Source of the DNA: Symsagittifera roscoffensis | Lineage: Eukaryota; Xenacoelomorpha; Acoela; Convolutidae | Length of the DNA: 64,000 bases | NCBI RefSeq assembly: GCF_963678635.1 | Contig: NC_087065.1 | Coordinates: 51,773,858-51,837,857, forward strand | Reading direction: 5' to 3' | Shown here: one piece after another, positions 1 through 11,209 of the stretch | How positions within the stretch are numbered: the first letter of the stretch is position 1 | Layout: every line of letters starts with the position of its first letter | Program-made: the position numbers and the translations under genes | Notes under the pieces: model-generated | Databases searched by the model: none | The model's input: the letters and a program-made list of their open reading frames with translations, nothing else | What the model was told of the DNA's origin: nothing

Positions 1-48
1 AAGATGAATATTTGAATTACATGACTTTACTAACATCACTCAACAAAA

Positions 49-630
49 TTATTGAACCTTACAGTTCTCAACAAACATAAAATCTCCCAAGACTTGGGCG
101 AATTCTTTGATTTCTTTCAATGTATAGTTGACATAGTCAACTTGCTTCAAGACTTCGTTCTCCTTTGCAGTGAAGAGTCAAATCTGAATGTAGGGTGGCT
201 TGTTCACACTGTACTTCTGGATTTTGACACACACCCTTCTCGTCTTGTATGTTGCTACGTCACACACCGCAAGACATTTCGCAAATTCCTGCTCCATGGT
301 TGAGTCTTTGTCGGAATAGCATTCCAATACAGGAACGAGTCCAAGGTTTTCAGCATCGTGAATATCAGTGTTCCGTATTGCTGATATCCTTTCTCCTTCT
401 TTTTCACCAAGATACACTTGCTGGGGTTTTTCGATTTGTGCCGATTCATTTTTCTTTAGCAATTGGAAGCAAGGTTCAAAATACTTTTTTTCGCATGAAG
501 TCTGGAAATTTTTGAATTTGCAAAAAAGTAATCCATACAGGAATTTCCGTATCCAAGTAGACCTCCAAAAGGGAACTTGTGGTCCATTTCTTTTAAATTT
601 ATCTTTGGGTCCAAAACAATGCAGGTACAA
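49..630 (-). pseudogene. Repeated-ORF family, unit 1 (nonsense-interrupted)
   Basis: Read on the minus strand, this is the same ORF as the intact unit at 10,628-11,209. It shares the segment QQVYLGEKEGERISAIRNT and the C-terminal YTLKEIKEFAQVLGDF-type ending, with the natural stop at 49-51. An arginine codon CGA in the intact units is TGA here (178-180), which removes the last 43 or so residues. The upstream part continues into a stretch (to about 870) that is open in a different frame, suggesting either an intron or an older frameshift. The function is unknown; a weak PC4-like pattern in the C-terminal third is discussed in the findings. Confidence 0.5.
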
Positions 631-1213
631 AGAAAGTAATTTTTTCTTTTTGTTTTTGATGAAAAATCATGCTTATTCAAAATAAAATTTCCGAGAATTA
701 AAACCAACTTCTGAAAATTCCTTTTCTACAGTGCATTCGTCAATAATGTTACAAGTTTTTTTGAATGTTTCTACATAAGACAGAACTGAGGGGATAAAAT
801 GAACCAATATATCATATTTTTTTTTCCAACTGAAACTTCTGATTGTTTTTCCCAGTGTTTCCTTTTCCACGATATTCTATAAGATCTATTTTTTTAATAT
901 CTCAACGTCAACTTTGAAAAACTTTATGTCTTCTATTATGCAAAGTCCACTCAAATTGAGAAATTTGTGATTCTGTATCCAAATTTTGCAATTTTGGTAA
1001 ATTTTGAGATTCCAAAAGTGTTAGTGAAAATTTCGCGGAATTTTCTTGTAAGACGAAATGAAAAAATCCCCAAATTATTTTGAAGCTTTAAAACATGATT
1101 TCTGGAAAAACAAATGTTCCAACTTATACTGCTCAGCTCAAAAAAATTCTAAAAAAAGATTCAGGAAGATGAATATTTGAATTACATGACTATATTAACA
1201 TCACTCAACAAAA

Positions 1214-1627
1214 TTATTGAACAGTACAGTTCACAACAAACATAAAATCTCCCAAGACTTGGGCGAGTTCTTTGATTTCGTTCAATGTATATTTGACATA
1301 GGCAACTTGCTTCAAGACTTCGTTCTCCTTTGCAGTGAAGAGTCGAATCTGAATGTAGGGTGGCTTGTTCACACTATACTTCTTGACTGTGGCACACACC
1401 CTCCTCTTCTTTTATGTTGCTATGTCATACACCGCATGACAGTTCGCAAGTTCCTGTTCGATGGTTGAGTCTTTGTCGGAACAGGGTTCCAATACAGGAA
1501 CGAGTCCAAGGTTTTCAGCATCGTGAATAACAGTGTTCCGTATTGCTGATATCCTTTCTCCTTCTTTTTCACCAAGATACACTTGCTGAGGTTTTTCGAT
1601 TTGTGCCGATTCATTTTTCTTCAGCAA
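1214..1627 (-). pseudogene. Repeated-ORF family, unit 2 (frameshifted)
   Basis: Two minus-strand pieces, 1,412-1,627 and 1,214-1,399, correspond to the front and back of the 140-residue ORF but lie in different frames. The break is between AVYDIAT and the VKKYSVNKPPYIQIR segment. The C-terminal stop sits at the family position (…NCTVQ then stop). The copy at 11,782-12,276 has the same break, so the frameshift predates the 4.6-kb duplication. Confidence 0.5.
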
Positions 1628-2578
1628 TTGGAAGCAAGGTTCAAAATATTTTTTTCCGTTGTAGGGTTTTTGGAACCAAGAGAATCTCCCAGTTTTTTTT
1701 GATTTTTAGCAAATTCAATATACTTGGTGCGTATCTTTTCATGAATACATTTTTGATTTGAGACTCAGAGCCAACTGATCAGCAGTAGATGTTTCAAAAT
1801 AATGATAATTGTAAAAAGATAGAGATTAGGAAATGTAGATGACTCACTGCACATTCCAAATAAGGTATTATTACCTTATATGGAATAATGAGTAGGTGAT
1901 GATCCATATATTGACATTGCGTAGGTGCTGAAAGTACTAAATAAGCTATTCAATATAGGGAAATATTATTTTCAACAAGTAATCGGTGATGGCATCTGCT
2001 ATGTACCAAACATATCCCACTTTTTATTCGGACTACAAGGCAAAATCTCCTTTTATCTCTGTCTCAGAAAACTTTTATGAAAAATTTGTTGTCACCCAAG
2101 ACTACTGTGTATCTAACCATTCATCATTCTGCCCAGTGGAAATTGCAAGTTTCACTTAGTATTAATTGGATCAGTGCTCGATCAAATTTCGCAAAGATTA
2201 GACAAATATCATTTCACTTACCAAATTTTTGACTGTTTTTATACTTTATACAAACACAGATTTTTTCGCAATGTTGTTTCATCAAAAGGTGAAGTTTTCA
2301 ATCACGTGAATTGTGGAGTCGCACACATCTTGAAAAGTAGAAGACCGGAAAATTACGCCGTGTTGCAAAGAAACGCATGCTGCGAAAAAAATCAAAAGAC
2401 ATCATCTCAGCTCTGCCCAGAAGCTTGCGTCTACCCAGACTCTTGGATCAGCTTTTCACAATGTACAAAATAACAAGGTTTTTAACAATGTACAAAATTA
2501 GTTTGAATTTCTATCAAAGCCGCTCAAAGAAGATGAATATTTGAATTACATGACTGTACTAACATCACTCAACAAATC

Positions 2579-3001
2579 TTATTGAACATTACAGTTCTCA
2601 ACAAACATAAAATCTCCCAAGACTTGGGCGAATTCTTTGATTTCGTTCAATGTATAGTTGACATAGACAACTTGGTTCAAGACTTCGTTCTCCTTTGCAG
2701 TGAAGAGTCGAATTTGAATGTAGGGTGGCTTGATCACACTGTACTTCTTGATTGTGACATACACCCTCCTCTTCTTGTATGCTGCTATGTCATGCACCGC
2801 ATGGCAGTTCGCAAGTGCCTGCTCCATGGTTGAGTCTTTGTCGGAATAGGATTCCAATACAGGAACGAGTCCAAGGTTTTCAGCATCGTGAATAACAGTG
2901 TTCCGTGTTGCTGATATCCTTTTTCCTTCTTTTTCACCAAGATACACTTGCTGAGATTTTGCGATCTGTCCCGATTCATTTTTCTTTAGCAATTGAAGCA
3001 A
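2579..3001 (-). CDS. Repeated-ORF family, unit 3 (140 residues, intact)
   Basis: An uninterrupted minus-strand ORF, nearly identical to 13,003-13,425. The N-terminal half is charged and polar (LGEKEGKRISATRNTVIHD). The C-terminal third reads as alternating strands followed by a helix (RVYVTIKKYSVN, PYIQIRLFTAKE, YTLNEIKEFAQVLGDF). That layout resembles PC4-type single-strand-binding domains, where a strand carrying I-x-I-R precedes a LT-x-E-x-(W/F) helix. This is fold-level guesswork; I recognise no family with confidence. No signal peptide or membrane segment is seen. The start is not secure, because similarity to other units continues upstream in other frames. It could be one exon of a spliced gene or a residual transposon or virus ORF. 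Confidence 0.4.
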   Translation of the reverse strand: MLQLLKKNESGQIAKSQQVYLGEKEGKRISATRNTVIHDAENLGLVPVLESYSDKDSTMEQALANCHAVHDIAAYKKRRVYVTIKKYSVIKPPYIQIRLFTAKENEVLNQVVYVNYTLNEIKEFAQVLGDFMFVENCNVQ

Positions 3002-4049
3002 GGTTCAAAAATTTTTTTCCGTTGTAGGGTTTTTGGAACCAAGAGAATCTCTCAATTCTATTTTGATTTTTAGCAAATTCAATTTGTTGGGAAGGAGTTC
3101 TTTTCATTAATACATTTTTGATTTGAGACTCAGAGCCAACTGATCAGTAGTAGATGTTTCAAAACAATGCTATTTGTAAATATATAAAAATTAGGAAATG
3201 TATATAACTCACTGTACATTCCAAATAAGGTATTATTACCTTAAATGGAATAATGAGTAGGCGATGATCCATATATGGACATTGCGTACGTGCTGAAACT
3301 ACTATATAAGCAGTTCGATGTTGAGAAAAATCATTTTCAACAAGTAATCAATGATGGCATCTGCTATGTGTTAAGCATATCCCACTTTTTATTTGGAGTA
3401 CAATGCAAAATTTCTTTTTATCTCTGTCTCAGAAAACTTTTATGAAAAAATTATTGTCACCCCAGACTACTGTGTATCTAACCATTCATCTTTCTGCCGA
3501 CTGAAAATTTGCAAATTTCACTTAGTATTAATTGAATCATTGCTCGATCAAATTTCGCAAAGATTCGACAATATCATTTCCCTTACCAAATTGTTGACTG
3601 TTTTTATACTTTATACAAACACAGATTTTTTGCAATAATATTTCATCAAAAGGTGAAGTTTTCAATCATGTGAATTCTGCAGTCGCACACATCTTGACAA
3701 GTAGAATACCGGAAAATGACGACGTGCCAACAAGTTCCCAGAGACTGACTAGAGCACCTTGATTGTCATCATTCCTGGCAAGAAATCAACCGAGTATGTG
3801 AGGTTCTTAATCTGAACGGAGAAGATGATTCTGAGAAATACGTTACCGAGTAAAGGAAAATGGAACAAGGAAACTGATTAATTTTGAGCTAAATGCCGGT
3901 AATTAAGTTGAAGCAAAAAGATTTTTACTTACAATTGCGGCATACAATCAACTCAAATGTGTGGGTTTAACCATTCATTTTTTGATTAACTTCAAATTTT
4001 CTTTAAAAAAATTCTTTTCTAGTCAGGTGTAACTCAGCAGTAAGCGAAT

Positions 4050-4113
4050 AAACACAACACCGAACAAACACAACACTGAATATGCACAACATCGAACAAA
4101 CACATCACCGAAT
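4050..4113. repeat. Four 16-bp tandem units (copy A)
   Basis: Four consecutive 16-base units of the type AAACACAACACCGAAC, each ending CGAAC, TGAAT or CGAAT. They lie between the repeated ORF family and the virus-like block. The array recurs unchanged in copy B at 14,460-14,523. Confidence 0.75.
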
Positions 4114-4280
4114 AATTGTGTTTTGGAAACACAACGAAAAGCATATTGCCGAGTTAGGCATATTTGCGGTTCAATCATTCCCAAATCATTAGCTAGTATA
4201 ATCCAATTCTAGTGAATTCATGAGGGCAGTAGTTGAGATAAACCGAAAGTGAGACGATTAGTATTTCAACTGGCAGTTGA

Positions 4281-4604
4281 TCAATGTAGTATTTCGTTCT
4301 GTTCTCGAAATTCGATTTTCATGGCTTCAACTATATCAACAATAGTTGGATACAATTCTGGTTCAATATGCATCAGTTCAGTCTTTCTTTTCTCCTCAGA
4401 ACTTTTTCTGCTATCTACGAATGTGAACTTTCCCCAAGTAAAAACTTGGTACAAAGAGGGGTAAAATTATTCTGAAATGGCAATCTCCCATTCTCCTTTC
4501 AAACGTATTTGCTCGGGTAGAACAATTGTAACAGAACTAAAACTATTGTTCGGGTGACAATTAAAAGAACCGTTGAAAACTAGCTCAATACTAAAAGAAT
4601 TCAT
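4281..4604 (-). pseudogene. Virus-like structural-type protein fragment (copy A)
   Basis: Read on the minus strand, this is one frame of about 108 codons starting at ATG 4,604 and interrupted once by an in-frame TAA near its middle. Conserved features on both sides of the stop are a segment reading GEWEIAISE before it and one reading LYPTIVDIVEAM after it. From memory these resemble a multi-copy, virus-derived protein found in many invertebrate genomes beside a packaging-type ATPase; I infer a structural (capsid-associated) role. Its neighbour 1.3 kb upstream on the same strand is that ATPase. The true protein would be much longer, so this is a remnant. The family assignment cannot be confirmed here. 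Confidence 0.5.
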
Positions 4605-5191
4605 GACAACTGATCGATAGAAATTTAGCTTAGAAAAAAATTTACTTTTAATGTGTTCATTTTCTCAGCTGTTTTTAGTAGAATTTTCCATAACTTCTTG
4701 TTTGTCGAGATATTTGATGATGTATATGGGAGGTTTTTTTGTAGATATTGCCGAAATTTTAAAATTTTCTTTCAGTAATTTGTGGTTTGTATCCCTTTCG
4801 AAAAGGAATATCTTTCTTCGAAACTCTCACTCTATCTCAAACTTTGAATTTTGGTTTCTTATACCTTGTTAGAGCTTTATTGTACAGAACTGAGAGCAAA
4901 TCAGTGTTTTTGACATCTCTAGGTGATTTTCCAATATATCTAATGACGCGATAATTCTTTGTGGACACAAATTGAGGTAACTTGTGAACGTATTTTTCAC
5001 CATTATTTTCTATTTAGCGGTAAAATATGTGTTTTAATGATCTCATGGCTCTCTCTTCAAATGCAGCTTTGGTCTTGCTCATTGTTGAGTAAATTTCAAT
5101 GTCTTTCTTCCTTGCAAAATTTTTTGGAAGTTCCCCCATTTTCTGTTCCTTTATCCTTCCAAGAATTACCATTTCTTTTTTTGAAAGGGAT

Positions 5192-5515
5192 CTAAGTTCC
5201 TCTGTCTTTCATTTTGGCTTTCTTGTTGATAAAAATTTTGTGTGGATGTTGAGTTGCTTCCAAACTGGTAAAGGAAGTTTCTGGAAAATCGGTAATTCTT
5301 TGCTTTGGTGCACACACAAAGTCCGCAAAAGATTTTTTTGTTTCTCGATTATCTAATATGATATTTTCTGACTGATTTAGTTTATTTCTAGGAGATTTCA
5401 AAATTAAATAAACGAAGAGTTTTTTGTTACTGGTTTGCATTCTCACATTCACAGCACTCTGAATAGAATCAAAATCTTTTGGTACAATCTCCTCCTTTTC
5501 ATGTTTTTGTTCCAA
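5192..5515 (-). CDS. Unrecognised 107-residue ORF in the virus-like block
   Basis: An open minus-strand frame rich in lysine and serine (EIVPKDFDSIQSAVNVRM, then KSPRNKLNQSENII). It sits between the structural-type fragment (4,281-4,604) and the basic-protein remnant (5,641-5,828), on the same strand. No domain, signal peptide or membrane segment is recognised. Its position suggests a remnant of another gene of the same element. It is AT-rich like its surroundings, so a chance ORF cannot be excluded. Confidence 0.3.
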   Translation of the reverse strand: MEQKHEKEEIVPKDFDSIQSAVNVRMQTSNKKLFVYLILKSPRNKLNQSENIILDNRETKKSFADFVCAPKQRITDFPETSFTSLEATQHPHKIFINKKAKMKDRGT

Positions 5516-5640
5516 TTTGATTTTTTTGGAAGCGTACTTTGTACTTTGTGATTGATAAATTGAGTAAGGAATTAGAACAAACTGATCAATACTATGTCAA
5601 TGGTTAAATGACAAAGGGAGGGATAAGAGATATTAGTTGT

Positions 5641-5828
5641 AAGCCTTTGAGCAAACTTAAAATAGTTCTCCTTTTATGCAGTGAAGTGCTTCTTCGTGTG
5701 AGTTCTGAAATGTCTCTTCGATATTTTACTAGATCTAATTTTCGGAGATCCTGTAGCTCGCCTCGTAGTAAATTTACTAGAAACTCGCTGAGGAACTGAA
5801 TGAAACTTTTTGGACGAAAAAGGATGAT
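5641..5828 (-). pseudogene. Small basic protein remnant in the virus-like block
   Basis: This minus-strand frame reads through FIQFLSEFLVNLLRGELQ and then a strongly basic stretch, RRDISELTRRSTSLHKRR, ending LLKGL. A short protein with an LRxLA-like helix and an SLxKRR basic tail is commonly found next to the packaging-type ATPase in invertebrate virus-like loci (from memory). It has no convincing start codon, and the frame is entered by a shift from the ATPase remnant just upstream. Confidence 0.4.
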
Positions 5829-5919
5829 TTGTTTTTGAAGTTTTTGGGAAAATCTTGGAAATATTGGGAGTATAGAGACGTATTGTATGCTCGTCTTCCA
5901 AAAACTTCGTCTTCCAAAA

Positions 5920-6536
5920 ACGTTCCTGCTGATAAAGATATTTTGATGGAGCTGAACCGCTTTTTATGCAATATTTTAGCAAATCCACTGTTTTTGGAGT
6001 TAAATCAATAAAAAATGACCATAAGGAATAGATGTTGCATCTTGATACAACTCTTTCAATTCAAATCCTAGACCTAGTTGTTGACTTAATGTTTCAATTT
6101 GTAAAACATCTCTCGGTGACTTGAAAATGACTATTTGCGTATTTTGTAACTCTAGATCTCTTCCCAATTTACTTTGATGAAACAAGTTATGCTTAAAAGA
6201 TATTGTCTTTTGTCCCTTGTGTCTTCCAGCAGTAGCAATTTTTACGAACTGCTTAGAACTTGAAATTTCACCACAAGAGTCATCAAATAATTACAAGTAT
6301 TTTGTCCCTTTATTGGGAACATTTTAAATCAGTTCAAATGCAACTCCTCGGATTTATGTCTTTTTTTGCATTTGTCCATAAAGAGCATGATAATATTGAT
6401 AAAAATAGAAAATTTTGTCAAGTTTGGGTTGAAACGTACCAAATTTAAACCAATTAAAAATAGGATGCATTTTTTTAGATTCATTTGGACCAGCTAGGGA
6501 AAAAACTCGTTCTTTGTTAGAAGTTATTTCAATCAT
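5920..6536 (-). pseudogene. Decayed packaging-type (FtsK/HerA, A32-like) ATPase
   Basis: Several minus-strand pieces in shifted frames line up in the order expected for this ATPase. They are a Walker A position reading AGPNESKKM (the normal GKT/GKS is lost), a KLDKIFYFYQ segment, a Walker B-like LFDDSCGEI, a GRHKGQ sensor-type segment, then FKSPRDVLQIETL and EDAT-like YQDATSIPYGHFL. At least two frameshifts (near 6,350 and 6,005, the latter in a T run) and one in-frame stop separate the pieces. This gene type moves DNA into capsids in Polinton, adinto-like and related DNA viruses; assignment to one of those groups is inference. It cannot encode a working ATPase. Confidence 0.6.
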
Positions 6537-7364
6537 ATTGTAGAAAGTAAGACATAACTGAATGTACTAGATTAAATTGCTACTCAAAATGTGTTTTCTT
6601 CACATGTATTGTAAAACATTTTTTGAATGATTTCACATGCTAGTATTTTAATTTGGGCAAAAATGGCACAAAAAAAACTTAAAAAAATCTATCACACAAA
6701 CGTCCAAAAGCTTCCACAATTTTTGCTCCTGTTTCTTTTCATCAAAATCAAAAATTCTTAAATTTAATTGCTTGTCACATTCATCACCCATCTCAACTTT
6801 GGAATGGAAATGATGATAGTTTTTAATCTTCAAATTTTTAAAATACAAGGTACTACAAAATTATTTATATGATTTACAACTTATTAAAAACACATCGAGT
6901 CGTCGATGTTCCGTATGCAATAGCTTTTCGTTCTGCTCAGGGAAGAGTTTTTGCATGACAAAATTGGAATTTGCTTCACCTCCAATCATAATCTTCATTT
7001 TTGAAAACGAAATTCGCAGGTTTTAAGCATGCGTAATCACTCAAGTTTGTAAACTTTATTCCCAAAATTTCTGACAGAACTTTTCGGAAAAAACTCCGGT
7101 TCTGTAGCTTTTATTTTTTTTTCATTCTTTTTTCAAGCTCAGTATAATTTTCATTATGACTGCTCCAATTGCTTCGTTGAAGATGCTTCATACACCAAGC
7201 AGCTTGAGATGATGCTGTGAAATTTTTGGGAGGATAAAAGGAATATCCCACAGTTTGTCCGTTTTTAAAAACTCTTTCACTTCTTATATTTCAGAACACT
7301 CAATAGCCAAAACAACCAGACTCATAGTGTTGACTGTTTTCGCGGAAAGTTTTGATTAAAATGA
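6537..7364. other. No gene recognised
   Basis: AT-rich sequence with short open frames only (longest a lysine-rich 66-codon minus-strand frame at 6,648-6,848). It lies upstream of the ATPase remnant on the minus strand and may hold further unrecognisable remains of the same element. Confidence 0.5.
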
Positions 7365-7429
7365 CTAAAAATCAAACAATGCATAAACTGTTGAAGCAAA
7401 AGTTTCAATATATATACAGAAAAACAATC

Positions 7430-9935
7430 CAGTCACGTGACCAAGAAAACAAGAACTAGAAAATCTAGGTAAAACAAAACCATAACCAGGTTCCTCATGC
7501 GTAGTAGACTTCACAGATCCAGCTGCATCATATAGAAGTGCATGAAGTCTGAAGATTTTTAAATTTGCAAAAAAATCTATACAGGAATTGCCGTACCCAA
7601 TTAGGCCCCCAAAAGGAACATTTTGATCCATTTCCTTCAAATTTATGTTTGTGTCCAAGACAACACAGGTACAAAGAAAGTAATTTTTTTCTTTTTGTCT
7701 TTGAAGACTTGTTCAAATAGAAACGTCTGAGAATTCTATTCAATTTCTGAACATTCCTTTTTAAAAGTGTTTTCGTCAATAATGATACCATTTTTTTGAA
7801 TATTTCTACATAAGACAAGACCGACGGAAAAATATACCAATTTTTCAAACTCCTTTTTTTGTAACTGAAACTTTTTGTTTTTTTTTCCATTTTTTTTCCT
7901 ACGATATTCTACAAGATCTACTTTTTTATATATCTGAATGATAATTTATAAAAGTTTACGCCTTCCGTTATGAAAAATCCACACAAATTGCGAAATTTGT
8001 GACTTTGTATACGAATATTGCAAGATTGGTAGTTTTTGAGATTCCAAAACCGTTAGCGAAAGTTTCTTGGATTTTTCGTGTAAGACGATATGAAAAAATT
8101 CCAATTTATTTTGAACCTTTAAAACAAGTTTTCTGGAGAAACCATTGTTCCAACTCAAACTGCTCAGGTCAAAAATTTTCAAAAAGTAATTCAAGATTTT
8201 GAATATTTGGTTTTTGAGACTATATTAATATCACTCAACAAAATTATTGAACATTGCAGCTCTCAACAAACATAAAGTTTCCCAAGATTTGGGCGAGGTC
8301 TTTGAAACCGTTCAAAGTATAGTTGACATAGGCAAATTGCTTCGTTCTCTTTGGCAGTGAGGAGTCGAATCTGAATGTAGGGTGGCTTGTTCACACTGTA
8401 CTTCTTGATTGTGACACACACCCTCCTCTTCTTGTATCTTGCTCTGTCATACACCGCATGACAGTTTGGAAGTTCCTGCACCATGGTTGAGTCTTTGTCA
8501 GAATAGGGTTCCAATACAGAAACGAGTCCAAGGTTTTCAGCATCGTGATTAACAGTATTCCGTATTGCTGATATCCTTTCTCCTTCTTTTTCACCAAGAT
8601 AGACTTGCTGAGATTTTTCAATTTTCCCCGATTCATTTTTCCTTAGCAATTGGAAGCAAGGTTCAAAGTATTTTTTTTCGCATGACCATGAAAACAAAAT
8701 CTAGAAAATCTAGGTAAAACAAAACCATAACCAGGTTTCTCATGCGTAGTAGACTTCACAGATCCAGCTGCATCATGTAGAAGTGCATGCAATCTGAAGA
8801 CTTTTAGGTTTGCAAAAAAATCTATTTAAGAATTGCCGTACCCAATTAGGCCCCCAAAGGAACATTTTGATCCATTTCCTTCAAATTTATGTATGGGTCC
8901 AAGACAACACAGGTACAAAGAAAGTAATTTTTTCTTTTTGTCTTTGAAGACTTGTTCAAATAAAAACTTCTGAGAATTCTATTCAATTTCTGAACGTTCA
9001 TTTTTAAAAGTGTTTTCGTCAATAATGATACCATTTTTTTGAATATTCCTACATAAGACAAGACCGAGGGAAAAATATACCAGTTTTTCAAAATCTTTTT
9101 TTTGTAACGGAAACTTTTTTGTTTTTTTTTTCCATTTTTTTCCTACGATATTCTACAAGATCTACTTTTTTATATATCTGAATGATAAGTTATAAAATTT
9201 GACGTCTTCCGTTATGAAAAATCCACACAAGTTGCGAAATTTGTCACTTTGTATACAAATATTGCAAGATTGGTAGTTTTTGAGATTCCAAAACCGTTAG
9301 CGAAAGTTTCTTGGATTTTTCGTGTAAGACGATATGGGAAAGTCCCAACTTATTTTGAACCTTCAAAACAAGTTTTCTGGAGAAACCATTGTTCCAACTC
9401 AAACTGCTCAGGTCAAAAATTTTCAAAAAGTAATTCAAGAATTTGAATATTTGATTTTTGAGACTATATTAATATCACTCAACAAAATTATTGAACATTG
9501 CAGCTCTCAACAAACATAAAGTTTCCCAAGATTTGGGCGAGTTCTTCGAAATTGTTCAAAGTATAGTTGACATAGGCAAATTGCTTCGTTCTCTTTGGCA
9601 GTGAGGAATCAAATCTGAATGTAGGGTGGCTTGTTCACACTGTTCTTCTTGATTGTGACACACACCCTCCTCTTCTTGTATCTTGCTCTGTCATACATCG
9701 CATGACAGTTTGGAAGTTCCTGCACCATGGTTGAGTCTTTGTCAGAATAGGATTCCAATACAGGAACGAGACAAAGGTTTTCAGCATCGTGATTAACAGT
9801 ATTCCTTATTGCTGATATCCTTTCTCCTTCTTTTTCACCAAGATAGACTTGCTGAGATTTTTCAATTTTCCCCGATTCATTTTTCCTTAGCAATTGGAAG
9901 CAAGGTTCAAAGTAATTTTTTCGCATGAAGTCTGG
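7430..9935. repeat. Tandem pair of about 1.25-kb units
   Basis: Two direct units, about 7,430-8,690 and 8,685-9,935, share long matching stretches at a steady spacing near 1,250 bases. Examples are the CTAGGTAAAACAAAACCATA segment at 7,468 and 8,711 and the CTTCCGTTATGAAAAATCCA segment at 7,961 and 9,209. Each ends in a member of the repeated minus-strand ORF family. They are a diverged subfamily of the units in the 4.6-kb duplicates on either side. Confidence 0.8.
8263..8697 (-). pseudogene. Repeated-ORF family, unit 4 (altered C-terminus)
   Basis: An open minus-strand frame of 144 residues matching the family through RLLTAKENE. A deletion (relative to other units) then shifts the frame, so the last 25 or so residues are unrelated and the conserved LGDF ending is lost. 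The 5' part, from FEPCFQLLRKNESGKIEK, is a diverged variant shared with unit 5. Confidence 0.45.
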
Positions 9936-9986
9936 AAATTTTTGAATAATCCATAAAAGAATTTCCAAATCCAAGTAGACCTCCAA
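9488..9986 (-). pseudogene. Repeated-ORF family, unit 5 (nonsense-interrupted)
   Basis: Minus-strand family member. It stops at 9,609-9,611, where intact units have CGA (arginine) in IQIRLF; unit 1 carries the same change. Downstream the sequence still resembles the family to the natural stop at 9,488-9,490, but with a short deletion. Confidence 0.45.
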
Positions 9987-10627
9987 AAGGGAACTTTTGG
10001 TCCATTTCTTTCAAATTTATCTTTGGGTCCAAAACAATACAGGTACAAAGAAAGTAATTTTTTCTTTTTGTTTTTGATAAAAAGTCATGCTTATTCAAAT
10101 TAAAATTTCTGAGAATTTCAACCAACTTCTGAACAATCATTTTCTACAGTGCATTCGTCAAAAATGTTACAAGTTTTTTTGAGTTTTTCTACATAAGAAA
10201 GAACTGAGGGTTAAAATCATCCAATATATCATACTCATTTTTTTCCAACTGAAATTTCTGATTGTTTTTCCGAATGTTTCCTTTTCCACGTTATTCTATA
10301 AGATCTATTTTTTTAATATCTCAACGACAGCTTTGAAAAACTTTATGTCTTCTATTATGCATAGTTCACTCAAGTTGAGAAATTTAAGATTCTGTATCCA
10401 AATCTAGCAATTTTGGTAAATTTAAGATTCCAAAAGTGTTTAAAGTTTTGCGGACTTTTCTTAAAAGACGAAATGAAAAAACCCCCAATTTATTTTGAAG
10501 CTTTAAAACATGATTTCTGGAAAGACCAATGTTCCAACTTATACTGCTCAGCTCAAAGAAATTTTAAAAAAAATTCAAGAAGATGAATATTTGAATTACA
10601 TGACTATACTAACATCACTCAACAAAA

Positions 10628-11209
10628 TTATTGAACATTACAGTTCTCAACAAACATAAAATCTCCCAAGACTTGGGCGAATTCTTTGATTTCTTTCAAT
10701 GTATAGTTGACATAGTCAACTTGCTTCAAGACTTCGTTCTCCTTTGCAGTGAAGAGTCGAATCTGAATGTAGGGTGGCTTGTTCACACTGTACTTCTGGA
10801 TTTTGACACACACCCTTCTCACCTTGTATGTTGCTACGTCATACACCGCAAGACAGTTCGCAAATTCCTGCTCCATGGTTGAGTCTTTGTCGGAATAGGA
10901 TTCCAATACAGGAACGAGTCCAAGGTTTTCAGCATCGTGAATAACAGTGTTCCGTATTGCTGATATCCTTTCTCCTTCTTTTTCACCAAGATACACTTGC
11001 TGGGGTTTTTCGATTTGTGCCGATTCATTTTTCTTTAGCAATTGGAAGCAAGGTTCAAAATACTTTTTTTCGCATGAAGTCTGGAAATTTTTGAATTTGC
11101 AAAAAAGTAATCCATACAGGAATTTCCGTATCCAAGTAGACCTCCAAAAGGGAACTTGTGGTCCATTTCTTTTAAATTTATCTTTGGGTCCAAAACAATG
11201 CAGGTACAA
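10628..11209 (-). CDS. Repeated-ORF family, unit 6 (193 residues, longest open copy)
   Basis: The longest uninterrupted member of the family, ending at the shared stop 10,628-10,630. Residues 1-60 (CFGPKDKFKRNGPQVPFWRS and on) may not be original coding: in unit 4 and unit 5 relatives this stretch is open in another frame. The conserved part starts around residue 60 and ends with YTLKEIKEFAQVLGDF. It is the counterpart of broken unit 1 in copy A, so copy B kept the arginine codon that copy A lost. No function is assigned; see the PC4-like suggestion in the findings. Confidence 0.4.
   Translation of the reverse strand: MYLHCFGPKDKFKRNGPQVPFWRSTWIRKFLYGLLFCKFKNFQTSCEKKYFEPCFQLLKKNESAQIEKPQQVYLGEKEGERISAIRNTVIHDAENLGLVPVLESYSDKDSTMEQEFANCLAVYDVATYKVRRVCVKIQKYSVNKPPYIQIRLFTAKENEVLKQVDYVNYTLKEIKEFAQVLGDFMFVENCNVQ

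Larger units (their letters stand above)
1..4745. repeat. Segmental duplication, copy A
   Basis: This stretch recurs almost base for base at 10,580-15,152. Landmarks keep a constant offset of 10,579 at the left and 10,410 at the right; the change comes mainly from about 140 bases missing in copy B, opposite 1,630-1,770. The left limit is cut by the window edge. The right limit is where both copies share the minus-strand end of a virus-like block and then diverge, near 4,745 and 15,152. Inside are three minus-strand units of a repeated ORF family, flanked by a repeated non-coding stretch of about 0.9 kb (1,980-2,500 and 3,340-3,720). Confidence 0.9.

Noticed and set aside
52-303. Plus-strand 83-codon frames repeated in every unit (52, 1217, 2582, 10631, 11785, 13006)
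   Set aside because: They are antisense to the minus-strand ORF family and keep their length only because the copies are near-identical. The minus-strand product is more protein-like.
2174-2473. Plus-strand 99-codon frame between repeated units (also at 12,596)
   Set aside because: Open in both duplicates but not in the related diverged unit at 3,540-3,640; no protein-like pattern.
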